Source of the DNA: Hondaea fermentalgiana
Taxonomy: Eukaryota; Sar; Bigyra; Thraustochytrida; Thraustochytriidae
Reading direction: 5' to 3'
DNA length: 64,000 bases
Assembly (NCBI GenBank): GCA_014084085.1
Contig: NPFB01000052.1
Span: 62,552 to 126,551, forward strand
Shown here: in pieces, positions 29,774 through 40,091 of the stretch
Layout of the letters: each line of letters begins with the position of its first letter
Numbering within the stretch: the stretch's first letter is position 1
Position numbers and translations under genes: made by a program
Notes under the pieces: model-generated
Told to the model about the DNA's origin: nothing
The model's input: the letters and a program-made list of their open reading frames with translations, nothing else
Databases searched by the model: none

Positions 29774-31918
29774 TCACATCAAGTTCGTCTCCGGGGCCAG
29801 CGGGCTCGAGCACCCTTCTCCCAGGTCAGCCATCCACGAAAAGGATGGTTCAATCTGACGCTGAAAATGCTTGCAAACAAGGTGAAGCTGTGCCGCATTG
29901 GTCTCGAGCGCCGTGTACTCGAGCTCGTTCACGGTGGACACCGAAAGGAAGCTGGCCAGCTCGCGCTCGCACAGCTGCTTGAGATGGTCCAGCATGAAGC
30001 GGTCCGCACACACAAGCATGTTCTGCAGAAAACGCATCTTGTCCAAATCACGCGAAACGTCGGGTTCTTCACCGGCTTCAGTCATAATTGACGAGTGCAT
30101 AGCTCCGTCCACGTACATCTTGGCAAGACCATTTGGATGGGACCGGTCCAATAACTGGCCATCCTGGGCCGTGCCAAGCACTTGCGCGTTCGAAAAGGGT
30201 AGCTTCAGTTCGCCCGTGTACAAATACTCGATCATAAGCCGAAAAACATCGTACGGGACATCATTGATGCAAATGTCGCGTTCCTCGGCCTCCTTAAAGT
30301 GCGTACCGTCTTCCCGTGGGCAAAACATCTTCTCGAAACGCTCGCTCGTGAGCGCCAGCGCCAGTTTGCTTGCGCGTAGTTTCCTGCCCTCGACGATGAA
30401 CGTCACGTCAGAAAACAAGGGCGAGTCCAAAAACGAGCGCAATTTGTTCTGCAGTCGATTCAAGGGCCCGCCATTCTTCTCGACGAGCACAACGGGCGCC
30501 TCATCCACCTCGAGCATTGCCATATCCTGCAGATATTCGTCGACGCAACTGCCGCCAAAAATGATGAGTTTGTTCCCCACAAGAGTGGCTGTGTGGCCTG
30601 CTCGTTCGGAGGGACCTTTGCCCACAACATACATGTCGGCGTGCAAAGAGACGGAATTCGGATTTTCGCTACTCTGTCGCATCTTACAGCTTGATGGCGA
30701 GACGGACATGTGTTGCTCTCGCTGTTGTTGCTGATGCTGTTGCTGTTGATGATAATGCTGCTGATGATGGCGATAATGGGATCGTTCTTGCGCAGCCGGG
30801 GAGTAATCGCGGCTTGACGAACCATCCGAGTAGCTCTCCCCGTCGTCTGCCATGACCGAAAGCCCAGGCAGCGAGTCGTTGCTGTCATCATGTTTGGCCC
30901 AGTTCGAGAGGCTCGCGCCGTAGCCGCTGGCCCCGTAGCCGCTGGCCCCGTAGCCGCTGGCCCCGTAGCCGCTGGCCCCGCTCGTCGCAGTTGCACCGCT
31001 CGAGCCCTTTTGCTCGCTGCGATGCATGTTTGGGTACGCTTTTTCGATCTCGACGGCCATGTCCTTGGCGTCATCGCGCCCTTCGGTGACAAGTAGCCAC
31101 GTGTTCGTTTGAGGATCAAAGACCTGAAGATCTTTGTAGCACAGAGCCTGTGGACCCGAGCCACCGAAGAGGTAGATCTTGTCGCGCATGCAGGTGAACG
31201 TCATACCGGCTCGCGGCGAGGGCGCGTGGCCGTGAATCTTGGGAGAGCTCCATACCAAGGTTTCCGTGTCGAGAATGTGAATGTCGTTGAGGCGCTGTCG
31301 GCCGTCCCAGCCGCCAAAAATGTACAGCTTCTCGCCAACCAGAGCGGAGCTGTGGTTGGCGCGCGCATCGGGCTTTTGCCCCGTCACGTCGGGCTTGGAC
31401 CATTCGAGGGTGTCGATGTTGAGCAAGTGCAAGTCGTTCAGGTACTGCTTGCCGTCACCCCCACGAAAGACAAAGAGCGAACGCTTTTTGGCAACATAGT
31501 CCGTCGTGTGCATGTTGCATGGCCCCGGCGCCTTGCCGCGTGAGGGCGCCTCTCGCCAGCGCAGCATCCCGCCAAAGGTCTCCAGAATGTGCAGGTCTGA
31601 CGCAGCGAGCGGGCCCGATCCAAGCCATCCGCCCACAATGAAGATCTTGTTTTCGGCAAAAGTTGCCGTGTGTCCATTGCGGCCCTTCGGAGGTTCGCCG
31701 ACCACGTCCGCCCTTCTCCAGCTTCGTTTCAGACAGTCGAATTCGAACACGTTGTTGTGGTTTCCGCGTCCGTCGTACCCGCCAAAGACCAGGATCTTGC
31801 TTCCCACGAGCGTCGCCGTGTGGTTCTTGTAGCTGGGGCCGGACGTTGTGGACACCACTTCTCGCCAGACCGTGCGCCTCTCCACGCGCTTCTGCATCGC
31901 CATCGACGCCGGGAGCAT
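29774..31918 (-). CDS. Kelch-repeat BTB/POZ protein
   Basis: The 714-residue product begins with a Kelch propeller (about 20-290: HTATLVGSKILVFGGYDG, KIFIVGGW, KLYIFGGWDGRQRLND, KIYLFGGSG). A low-complexity middle follows, with four GASGY pentapeptides (about 314-333) and His/Gln runs. A further Kelch blade (ERAGHTATLVGNKLIIFGG) then leads into a BTB domain (about 490-625: FSDVTFIVEGRKLRASKLAL, FRLMIEYLYTG) and helical tail. This Kelch-then-BTB order resembles LZTR1 and plant/protist relatives rather than animal KLHL proteins (BTB first). Such proteins often act as Cullin-3 adaptors, with Kelch choosing the substrate; that is inference. The start is the first ATG. One blade reads FVFRGGDG instead of FVFGG. 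Confidence 0.9.
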   Translation of the reverse strand: MLPASMAMQKRVERRTVWREVVSTTSGPSYKNHTATLVGSKILVFGGYDGRGNHNNVFEFDCLKRSWRRADVVGEPPKGRNGHTATFAENKIFIVGGWLGSGPLAASDLHILETFGGMLRWREAPSRGKAPGPCNMHTTDYVAKKRSLFVFRGGDGKQYLNDLHLLNIDTLEWSKPDVTGQKPDARANHSSALVGEKLYIFGGWDGRQRLNDIHILDTETLVWSSPKIHGHAPSPRAGMTFTCMRDKIYLFGGSGPQALCYKDLQVFDPQTNTWLLVTEGRDDAKDMAVEIEKAYPNMHRSEQKGSSGATATSGASGYGASGYGASGYGASGYGASLSNWAKHDDSNDSLPGLSVMADDGESYSDGSSSRDYSPAAQERSHYRHHQQHYHQQQQHQQQQREQHMSVSPSSCKMRQSSENPNSVSLHADMYVVGKGPSERAGHTATLVGNKLIIFGGSCVDEYLQDMAMLEVDEAPVVLVEKNGGPLNRLQNKLRSFLDSPLFSDVTFIVEGRKLRASKLALALTSERFEKMFCPREDGTHFKEAEERDICINDVPYDVFRLMIEYLYTGELKLPFSNAQVLGTAQDGQLLDRSHPNGLAKMYVDGAMHSSIMTEAGEEPDVSRDLDKMRFLQNMLVCADRFMLDHLKQLCERELASFLSVSTVNELEYTALETNAAQLHLVCKHFQRQIEPSFSWMADLGEGCSSPLAPETNLM
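30919..30978 (-). repeat. 15-bp coding minisatellite, four units (GASGY)
   Basis: Four perfect direct copies of a 15-bp unit inside the Kelch-BTB gene, each encoding Gly-Ala-Ser-Gly-Tyr in frame. Perfect identity at the DNA level suggests recent or unstable copy number. Confidence 0.9.
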
Positions 31919-33512
31919 CTTCTCTCCCGCGCCTCTCCCTCGCCCGCGCGCCGCCCTGCCTCCCCTCCGCGCGCGCCCCGCCCGCCCCGCGCGTCCGGCG
32001 CCTCGGGCGGACGACGCGTCTGATGATCAGATCTCTGCCGGGCTGGCTGGGCTCGCCGGTCTCGATCCAGCCCGCGCCGCCTCGCTGCTGCCTCGCGCGG
32101 CCTCGCCGGCGTCTGCGGCGTCTGCGTCTCCGCGCCCTGCGCGTCCGCGCTCGCGGCCCCGCTCGCCTCGCGCGCCCGCCTCGACTCGGCTCTGCTGCGC
32201 CGCTCTTCGCCGCCCCGCTCTGCGCAGCGGGACCCGGAGGGAGGGAGGGAGGATCGGGCACACCGCGCCTTCGTTTTCTTTGCTGCACTGTGCCCGCGCG
32301 CATTCCGCACTTGCGCGCGCCGCGCATTCTCCACTTGCTGCCGCGGCGGGTAAAACGAGGGGCGGGGCGGCCGAGGGAGGGAGGGAGGGAGGGAGGGAGG
32401 GAGGGAGGAAGGGTCGTGCCGCGGCGCGGCGGAGCGTGGACGCGGAACGGGGCGCTCGCGATGCTCGGGTCTGGGCTGGGTCGAGGCGCGGGAGCGGAAA
32501 GAAGGAACTCGGAAAAGAGGAAGAGAAGCGAAGAGAAGAGGGAAAAGAGTTCAGGGTGAACGTTCCATCTTGCCAGCAACTGCCGCGAATGTCACGCAAA
32601 TCGGGTCTTCGCCGTCTGGCAGTATCTACTGGGTATAACATGGGCCACGTGTGACATCGCGTTGCTGATCCGCCATCCGACAGTAAGCTTGGACGATGAT
32701 GAATTCAGGTGGGGGAACAGAAAATCACAAGCAGAGGGTTTTGCATGGGTATACTGACTGTGAGCTCGATCACACCTCTATAGGTCCATCGCATACACGT
32801 GTCAATTGTCGGTTTCAAAGTAAGAGGACTTTGCCTGCGCTTGTCGCTTTTCTCAAGCTCGATAGACGCTCGCCAGTGAAATCTTAATTTAGCCAACGTC
32901 CATGAACAAAGTCTCGTAGTGCGTACTTCGAAACCGAAAAGCCTTCTTGTGATGCAGTGTGTGGTTTTTGACAGCTGCATAGAGTCGATTCCTTAAACTT
33001 GCGACGCCACGAGCCAAGACAAGACAGGATGCGATACCGAAATGAAACGTAGAGATTCTTGTGTTTCACTGATCGCTGCCAATTTCCACGACCATGGCCA
33101 AAACTCGTGCTCATCGGAAAAGCCCAACGAAGTTCCTACAGGCCAGGGCATTCATCCTCTTCGAAACGCCAATCGTTTTTCCAACGATTTTCTTCACGAC
33201 TGGGAGAAGAAGAATCCTTGACCAGCTTTTTTTCGACCGACTTTGCATTTGGAGTCCCGAAGCCGTGGTCATCGATTCCTCTCGGTCTGAAGAACTTTCA
33301 CCAGGTCTCCGTGCTCGCGCGACGTAGCCGCGCCGTCGCACGTAGAGAGCCCAGCACAGCGTGGCGCGCGAGAAAGAGCCACGCGTTTCGTCGTGCGAGC
33401 GAAGCCCTGGCAGCGTCGATTAGGACCGCCGACCTCACCGTCAGTGAAGGGCAGATTGCAAAAGGGCGTTCGAGGCGGAGCTTGCTCGCCCCTCGGCGCG
33501 AGACGCGCGAAG
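31919..33512. other. Divergent promoter region, Kelch-BTB / RING-CH genes
   Basis: The first 650 bp are very GC-rich with GCGCCTC-type runs and a (GGGA)n block at 32375-32408 able to form a G-quadruplex on the plus strand. From about 32560 the sequence becomes ordinary and AT-richer. No gene is supported. Confidence 0.6.
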
Positions 33513-34535
33513 ATGAACCCAGCACGCGGCAGACGTCCGCGTCCGCAAGAAGACTCGCAGCTTGATCTGCAAGAGACAGACCATGAGGAGGAAGCTGAAG
33601 AAGAAGAAGAAGAAGAAGAAGAAGATGGGGCGCTGTGCCGGTTCTGCTACCAGGGCAGCCTTGCGGGCGAGGAGCCCCTCATTGCGCCCTGCGAGTGCGC
33701 AGGCACGGTCCGCTTCGTGCACGCCTCGTGCCTCGATCAATGGCGCATGCTCAATCTCGACAATGACCGCCGCCTTCGCTGCCAGTTGTGCCAGACACCC
33801 TTTCGACTCCAGGGTTCTAATGCCGACCTTGGACGGGAAGGCGGTCACGCGAGCGGGACTATTTCCATCTTGTCGCTTGCGCAAAGACTTTGCATGCGCA
33901 TGCTCACGCGCAAGTTCCTTTGTGATTTGGGACTCTGGACATGCAGCGCCATGTCGCTCGTGCCACTCTCCGGGATGGCACTGTATATTTCACGACATGT
34001 CCGCCGCGACGATCTGTACGTACATGGCTCCACTAACGTGTACGCCCAACCGTGGCGAAAACGCGTCTTTGGCAGCCTCATGAGCGAGAGCATTCTCCAG
34101 GACATTAATCTTTTTATTGTCGGGGGTGACCCGCACAAACTGTCTCGCCTTGCGCTTTTCATTTTGGGACTTTCCAAGCTCGGCAGCTACGGATGCACCT
34201 TGTGGCTCTTCACAGACGGTCTCGCAGAAGTTTTGCCAGTTCAATTGCCAGGTCTCGAAGCCCTTCATGACCGACCATCGCCAGCCATTGCCATACTCAA
34301 GGCCGTGATGGAATTTTACATGTTTCCATTTTTTCTCCGCACGCCGCATACAAAGCTCAAGCTACCTTTTCACCTTGGAGCCACGGGTATCGGCATTGGA
34401 TATATTTTGGCACGCATTCACAATCGCCTGCGCGCGCTCCTTCTCAAGCACTGGGCCTTTTATCGCGCGCTTGAGCTCGGCCAGCTCGACACCAATGTCC
34501 GCCACGACGTGGCCAACGGTGCCATCCCAGCATAA
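33513..34535 (+). CDS. RING-CH (MARCH-type) membrane E3 ubiquitin ligase
   Basis: A 340-residue membrane protein. After an acidic Glu run encoded by GAA repeats (about 21-38) comes a C4HC3 RING-CH finger at about 42-93: CRFC, then APCECAGTVRFVHASCLDQW, then CQLCQTPF. This finger recruits E2 enzymes to ubiquitinate membrane proteins. The rest holds about four hydrophobic helices (near 125-150, 205-230, 260-285 and 292-312), so it is anchored in an endomembrane with the finger in the cytosol. The start at MNPARG is the first ATG; the frame is open further 5' but without ATG. It is convergent with NSA2 (193 bp between stops). Substrates are unknown. Confidence 0.85.
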   Translation: MNPARGRRPRPQEDSQLDLQETDHEEEAEEEEEEEEEDGALCRFCYQGSLAGEEPLIAPCECAGTVRFVHASCLDQWRMLNLDNDRRLRCQLCQTPFRLQGSNADLGREGGHASGTISILSLAQRLCMRMLTRKFLCDLGLWTCSAMSLVPLSGMALYISRHVRRDDLYVHGSTNVYAQPWRKRVFGSLMSESILQDINLFIVGGDPHKLSRLALFILGLSKLGSYGCTLWLFTDGLAEVLPVQLPGLEALHDRPSPAIAILKAVMEFYMFPFFLRTPHTKLKLPFHLGATGIGIGYILARIHNRLRALLLKHWAFYRALELGQLDTNVRHDVANGAIPA

Positions 34536-34728
34536 CATTGATTAAGCTTGATGTATCGAATGCCCAACTATGTAACTTGAAACTGCCATCGGTACACCAT
34601 CCAAGCACGTCATGAATTACGTACGTCCCAACTGGGAACGCAAACTTCCGCATCCATCAATCAAAAAAGAAGAAAACTATTATTCTATTATGAACACATA
34701 GACTCGCGCTACACTCTCTGTAAATGAC

Positions 34729-35511
34729 TTACACGAGCAGGACGGCATTGATGCAGCCATCGAGCTCCGGGTTGTTAGTGACCTGGGCATACGAGCCCGT
34801 CACCACCTTGCCAGAGGTCGTGACGAGACCAAGCTCGTGCGTCGCGACCTCGATGACCGTTCCCTTGGAAAGCACGCCAAGCGCAGTGTAGGTGGTCGAG
34901 TGCGGGTTCTTCTTGACGCCGAGAATCTCGAGCTGAAAGGTGGCCTTGAGCTCCGGATGCGTCACGTTTGCCTTCTTGAACCGGAGACCGGTCGGGCGAA
35001 TAAACTTTTCGTACTTTGGCGGCTTGCGCGTGTAGGATGGGTCCACAAAGACGGGAAGGTTGACACGACGCTTCCAAGCCTTGTTCTTGCGCTTACCGGT
35101 GCGCATCACCTGAAACACCTCGCTATCGGCAAGAGGCTTGACCTTGGGAATGGGGACCTCCCACTTTCCGGCCTTTTCCTTGCGCTTCTGCTTGACAGAG
35201 TTGCTCAGCACCTTGGCGCGGTTCGTGCCCTCCCGATCAAGCAGGTACGCGGGGAGCGCGCCCTTTTGCACCTCCTCCTCCTTGGCATGCTTGTTTTTGC
35301 GCTCGTCGTGCATGGCAATAGTTTTGCGCATCTCGGCCTTCTCCTTGAAGCGCTTCTGGTTGTACAGCTTAGCCTTGAAGCCGTGAACCTTTTGGGCATA
35401 CTTGGAGCTCCGGTGGGCCTCGCGCGCGTCCCGCTTGCGCTCGCGCTCCTCCGCGTCGAAGCGGCGCCCATACCGCTTCTTGTGGAGCTCCATGTGCTCA
35501 TTTTGGGGCAT
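34729..35511 (-). CDS. NSA2: Ribosome biogenesis protein NSA2
   Basis: NSA2 is a nucleolar factor of pre-60S particles needed for 27S pre-rRNA processing; it shares an eS8-type C-terminal fold. The product is 260 residues, the usual length. Conserved blocks include [95 protein letters not shown] and the invariant end [15 protein letters not shown]. The start at MPQNE matches the family exactly, although the frame is open upstream for 89 more codons of low-complexity sequence that includes the leader. Confidence 0.97.
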   Translation of the reverse strand: MPQNEHMELHKKRYGRRFDAEERERKRDAREAHRSSKYAQKVHGFKAKLYNQKRFKEKAEMRKTIAMHDERKNKHAKEEEVQKGALPAYLLDREGTNRAKVLSNSVKQKRKEKAGKWEVPIPKVKPLADSEVFQVMRTGKRKNKAWKRRVNLPVFVDPSYTRKPPKYEKFIRPTGLRFKKANVTHPELKATFQLEILGVKKNPHSTTYTALGVLSKGTVIEVATHELGLVTTSGKVVTGSYAQVTNNPELDGCINAVLLV

Positions 35512-36131
35512 CTTGCCTGTCTGTCTGTCGTCGCCGCGCTCGCGCTCGCGCCCTGCGCGCTCGGCTCGGCTCGGCTCGGTTTGCTCGCCCGCGCGCTCGC
35601 CCGCGTCCGCGCTGCTGCGCTTTCCCGCGCCGCGCTCGCCGCCACCCGCGGAGACTTCTCCGCGCCCTCCTTCTTTCTCCGCCTTTCCTTCTTTGCTTCT
35701 TCTTCTTCTTCGAGTTCCGAGGCCGCCTCGCACCAGCCAATCGCCAACGTAGCCCCTATCGTATACACGCGCCTCCACGCACCGCCTTTAGTAATAACAG
35801 CGGCAGCTCTGCGCAACGCATATTGGGCGGGGCGGCACGCGACACCGCAACGCTTTGTCTGTTGGGGGATGGATGTCTTGCTTGCTCAGCAGCGGCAGCT
35901 GGCAGGCAGCTGTTTTGGCTTGCATTTGGTTGGGGCTGGGCAGAGAGAAAGAGAGGAAGCGGGAATAGCGCTTTGCAGCAAAACATGATGAATCAGAACT
36001 AACAATCGTTGTCCATTGTGCGTGTGCTTTGGTGTGTTGATCAAAGTCAGCTCGAGACAATAACAACCTCTTTTGCTGGCGAATACTTATACTTTAGCGT
36101 CTGGGGACAAGGGAGAAGGAAGGAGAAAAAT
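35512..36131. other. Spacer upstream of NSA2 with GGCTC pentamers
   Basis: GGCTC units at 35559-35579 lie in the probable NSA2 leader, followed by GC-rich then AT-richer promoter sequence. No gene is seen. Confidence 0.55.
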
Positions 36132-36947
36132 CTACTTGGACTCGGGGAGGACAAAAGGACCATCCCGCTTCTCGAAAAAGGCAGCGATGCCCTCGCGGCA
36201 CTCATCCGAGTCGCGCTGGTCTGCGAGCATCTTGGCCGTCTCAAGACGCAGCTCGGGCGTGATATCCTTGTGCGCTACAACATCGATAAGAGCCTTCGAG
36301 GTAGCCATGGCCTGCGGCGCGTTGACAGAGAAATGGTCCTTGGCCCACTTCTCAAAAGTGTCCAGAGCGTTGCTGTCCTCGACGACCTCGTGCAAAAGCC
36401 CAATCCGGCGCGCCTCAAGCGCGTCGATACGCTCCGCCGTAAGGAAAAAACGACGGCTTTGCTGCGCGCCAATGCGCTGCACAACATAAGGCGAAATCGT
36501 TGCCGGAATAAGACCAAGCTTCACTTCGGAAAGCATGAATTTGGCGGACGAGACGCCGACCGCGAGGTCACAAGCTGAAACGATGCCCACGCCGCCGCCA
36601 ATGGCTGCGCCTTGAACGAGCGCCACCGTCGGTAGAGGCAGGGTCGCCAAGTCGTGAAGCATACCGCTGAGCTCCATGGCATCGGCCACATTCTCTTCCT
36701 TGGAGTACGTTGCCGCGCGCTTCATCCAGTCCAGGTCTGCGCCTGCCGAGAAGCTTTTCCCTTCGGCGCGAATAAAGAGTCCGCGGGGCGCCTCCTTGCG
36801 AACTTCTGCCAGCCTTTCGCGCATTGCGGCAATCATGCCGTCCGAAAGCGCGTTATGCACCTTGGGCCGCGTCATGGTCAGCGTCGCGAATCCATCGCTG
36901 CCAAAGGCTACGCGGACGGTGTCGAGCGCTGCCTTGCGCGTCGCCAT
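36132..36947 (-). CDS. Enoyl-CoA hydratase family, probable methylglutaconyl-CoA hydratase
   Basis: A 271-residue crotonase-fold enzyme. GKSFSAGADLDWMKRAATYS, VQGAAIGGGVGIVSACDLA and LSEVKLGLIPATISPYVVQR match the methylglutaconyl-CoA hydratase group of leucine breakdown (3-methylglutaconyl-CoA to HMG-CoA), closer in these motifs to the bacterial LiuC type than to animal AUH. The second acid (SEVKLGL) is present; the first catalytic Glu position of classic hydratases reads Gly (GGGVGIV), as I recall for LiuC-type members. No obvious mitochondrial presequence follows the ATG, which is odd for this pathway; an unseen upstream exon or a cytosolic/peroxisomal form is possible. The specific substrate is inference. 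Confidence 0.85.
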   Translation of the reverse strand: MATRKAALDTVRVAFGSDGFATLTMTRPKVHNALSDGMIAAMRERLAEVRKEAPRGLFIRAEGKSFSAGADLDWMKRAATYSKEENVADAMELSGMLHDLATLPLPTVALVQGAAIGGGVGIVSACDLAVGVSSAKFMLSEVKLGLIPATISPYVVQRIGAQQSRRFFLTAERIDALEARRIGLLHEVVEDSNALDTFEKWAKDHFSVNAPQAMATSKALIDVVAHKDITPELRLETAKMLADQRDSDECREGIAAFFEKRDGPFVLPESK

Positions 36948-38194
36948 CTTCGTTTCGTCTCGTCTCGTCACGTCACGTCTCGCTCGTCTCTCAGTCTGCA
37001 AAAACGCGCAATGTGCCGCCTGCGTCGGAGTTCTGGTCTCTTGCAGTTCCCGCGCGACGCAGCCCGTCTCCTCCCGCGCGCGCGCGCTCGCTCGCTCGAT
37101 CCCGGTCTTGCTGAGATCAGTTTTTGGGCCAGCCCTGTGAGAGCAAAACGCTGTCCTGGGAAAAAGATAGGACACGGTCACGGTGGTGCCAAGGAGCACA
37201 TTGAAAGGACTCGTTGACGATGCTACGCGGGAAAGGAACAAGGCCACGCGGAAAGGAGAGACGAGCAGCCTCCGAGCCGAAGCGACCTGCGTGGCATGTA
37301 GTCGCTTGCGAGAGAGGCTTTGGTAAGACGAACATTTACTTTTTTTCTGCAGTGGCGGCGAGTGACAGACATGGGCGATAACCGAGACCAAGACCGAGAG
37401 AGAGAGAACGACGATTGGGTTGTTGCTTACACCAAGCTTTTCCCTTTTACACTAGGGGTATCAGTCACTGCATCTTTAGCCATTGAAAGATGTGCCGATC
37501 ATTCGAAGAATAGGCCTACCTTGTCCACAACAGGTCTTTTTTTCTTTCGCGACATGAGACTCGTGCCAAGGCGGTCATTCTCTTATGTAAGACGAAAAAA
37601 GTCTGCGCCACCAACGCTCGTCTGTGCCACCAACGCTCTTAGTACTAAACAACCTCAACGTGGTTGTTCGTCCCTTGTCCATCATTGCCTCCTTCTCACC
37701 AGCCATCGCTACCCACCTTACTACACACCAGCTTCAGGCCCACCTATCAGCCCCACCTATCAGCCGCATCTAGCGTCGCGGCACGTGCCTCATGCGCAGA
37801 TTCCGCTCGTCCCGGGCCGTCGCGATTCCGGGCCGGCCTTGGATGCCCCGATTGCGCAAAGCACTTTCCCGCCCCCCACTGTCACACTGTCGTCTATCTG
37901 TCTGTCGAAGAAGAAGAAGAGACGCTGGAAAATGTGAGTGTGCGCAATAGCGCGATGGCGCGATGTCGCGATGATGCACTTGACCCAGGCTGATTGATGT
38001 GGCGCCGCCGCTGCGCAACCTGACTCGAGGGCGATTTCGCAAACGGTCCAGCGTGGAGGCATGCTCGCTGCGGCGAGATGTCGCAGGAAGCCTCCCAGAG
38101 CTGCAACGAGCGAGCAAGCGGAAACTAAAGCTAAAGCAACATAAAAGAAGAAGAAGAAGAAGAAGAAGAAGAGGAGATTATCGAAGCAAGAACG
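36948..38194. other. Divergent promoter region, hydratase / first MDR gene
   Basis: TCTCG/TCACG pentamers occur next to the hydratase start (36955-36992). AGA trinucleotides at 38147-38173 sit in the likely leader of the MDR gene, 21 bp before its ATG. A TGGAAAATGTGAGTG stretch at 37926-37940 looks like a splice donor and could mark a leader exon. A 189-codon frame from 37371 lacks any domain and is not called. Confidence 0.5.
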
Positions 38195-39337
38195 ATGCGC
38201 GCCGCCGTGGTCCAGGAGCATGGCGCACCGGATGCGGTTCTACGCGTCGTGGACGATTTCCCCAAGCCTACCCTGGGCCGATGCTCATCCATGATGGTGG
38301 TACGCGTACTGGCGGTCTCACTTAACGCTGCGGACGACATCATCCTGTCTGGTCGCGCGCGAGGACTCATGAACAATGTCAAGTTCCCTTACGCACTCGG
38401 CGGTGACATTTGTGGCATCGTCGAGGAGACTGGCGGCTTATGCAGGCATTTCAACGTCGGTGACAGGATCATGGCCTCGGTCGACTTCGACGACAAGCAC
38501 GGCATGGGAGAATTTGCGCTCGTTTCCCCAAAGCGTGCAGCTCTTGCGCCACAGGGTCTCACTGCGCTCGAAGCTGCGAGTCTGCCGACCGTCGGCCTCA
38601 CGGCGCTCCAAGCGTTGGCACAGAGCAAGGTGAGCCCTGAGGAGCGTGTCTTGGTGCTTGGTGGGTCCACAGGGGTCGGTCTTGCGGTTATCCAGCTTCT
38701 CAAAGACGCTGGCGTGGGTTTCGTGGCCGCCACCTCGCAGAATTCAGACCTCGTCATGAGCGTTGGTGCAGACATGGTCATCGACTACACGCAGGTTGAG
38801 TGGTGGACTCAGGTCGACAGCATTAATGTCATCATTGACGCTGTTGGCGGTGCGAGCACTATGCAGCACTGCATGGACGTCTTTACTGCGCGTTCTGGAC
38901 GTCTGGTCTCTCTCAATCCCTTTGGAATCGACATGGAAATTACAACCAAATGGGACGCATTCCGTGCCGTCGGAGGCTTCATCAAGACGAGCTGCAAGCA
39001 ACGCTGGTCACGCAGCTTCAAGATGGACGTTGTGCATTTCAAGGTTACGGACCAACGCATGAAGGAGGTCCAGCACGCTGTGGAGCACGGTCGCCTTCGC
39101 CCTGTCCTCGATGAGCGTTGCCCTTTTGCATTTGACGAGGCGAGCGTCATTGAGGCAGCCAATATCCTCCACGCGCACGCGAGCAAGGGCAAGCTTGTGA
39201 TCCGTGTCGCTGACGAGGAGGGAGAGGCCGTCGATGAGGACGAGGACGTCGAAAATGACGCCGTGCATGCCAAGACCGGGTCCTCTGTGGCCTTTCCAAT
39301 CGCCAAGCTCGTCGATGACGGCGAGCCCAATGAATAA
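38195..39337 (+). CDS. Zinc-independent MDR / quinone-oxidoreductase-like protein, copy 1
   Basis: A 380-residue medium-chain reductase of the quinone oxidoreductase group. The GroES-like half contains LGGDICGIVEETGG and FNVGDRIMA; the Rossmann half has VLVLGGSTGVGLAVIQLLKDAG (NAD(P)H-binding GGSTGVG) and DYTQVEWW. Structural and catalytic zinc cysteines are absent, as in this subfamily. The last 45 residues are an acidic extension (GEAVDEDEDVENDAV) that the paralogue downstream does not have. It probably reduces quinones or activated alkenes with NADPH; the exact substrate cannot be read from sequence. The ATG follows an AGA repeat. Confidence 0.9.
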   Translation: MRAAVVQEHGAPDAVLRVVDDFPKPTLGRCSSMMVVRVLAVSLNAADDIILSGRARGLMNNVKFPYALGGDICGIVEETGGLCRHFNVGDRIMASVDFDDKHGMGEFALVSPKRAALAPQGLTALEAASLPTVGLTALQALAQSKVSPEERVLVLGGSTGVGLAVIQLLKDAGVGFVAATSQNSDLVMSVGADMVIDYTQVEWWTQVDSINVIIDAVGGASTMQHCMDVFTARSGRLVSLNPFGIDMEITTKWDAFRAVGGFIKTSCKQRWSRSFKMDVVHFKVTDQRMKEVQHAVEHGRLRPVLDERCPFAFDEASVIEAANILHAHASKGKLVIRVADEEGEAVDEDEDVENDAVHAKTGSSVAFPIAKLVDDGEPNE

Positions 39338-40091
39338 TCAACGTAAAATACAAGCTCAATATCGTTTCCAGGCAGACCCGCCGCACAGAATCGTCATCAC
39401 CAATGTACATGTTTTCTCATTGTGATTTTTCCACTTCCCTTTTGATCCAACCTGGCTCTGTGCTGCATCGCCGCCTTGACCGTACGACAGCATCGTGCCA
39501 TTCCTCGCCGAATGCCCTTCGTCTTGTCCCTGGTCTTCGGTCTTGTCGCACATTCGCTTCCGGCCCACTCACACCATAGTATAGTCACAAGCAAAACCAC
39601 AAGCAAAAAGAAAAGCACGGAGCGTCTCTCCGATAGACGAGACGGCTTCCCCTCCCCCCCCTCCTCTCCCCCAAAACACGCCAAGCCAGCTCGTACGGCA
39701 TCATTGATGCTGGCTGTTGCTGGCTCATTATTACCACGCACGCGTTGTCCACGCTGGCTCGGGCCGGGAGAAGCGAGCTGATAGCTGGCAAGTTCGTGGG
39801 AACCTCCCAGGGCACCTACCACTGGTAGAGGGTGCTAGGCAGGTCCTACTTGGCCCGTGCGCGCGGGGGCCGCGACATCAGAGTGCGCAACAGTCGCGCG
39901 CTCATGCCGGCACAGCTCGCTCCCCTTCCCTGGCCAGTGATAGAAGGTCGATCAAACACAGTCGCCTCGTGCTCGTGCGTCGAGAGGATCTGGACTTTCT
40001 TGGCGAGCAGAACCTAAACGAGCACAAAGCACAAAGACGCGCAAGAAGCAAGAAGGCAAAAGCACGAGAAGCAGGGCAGCCAGAGACGAAA
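39338..40091. other. Spacer between the two MDR paralogues
   Basis: Contains poly-C/CT stretch CCTCCCCCCCCTCCTCTCCC near 39651 and the likely promoter and leader of the second copy. No gene is supported. Confidence 0.55.

Noticed and set aside
37371..37937. Candidate 189-codon gene between the hydratase and the first MDR gene
   Set aside because: No domain, abrupt composition changes, and it ends in a Lys/Arg run from a GAA repeat; more likely promoter and leader sequence.
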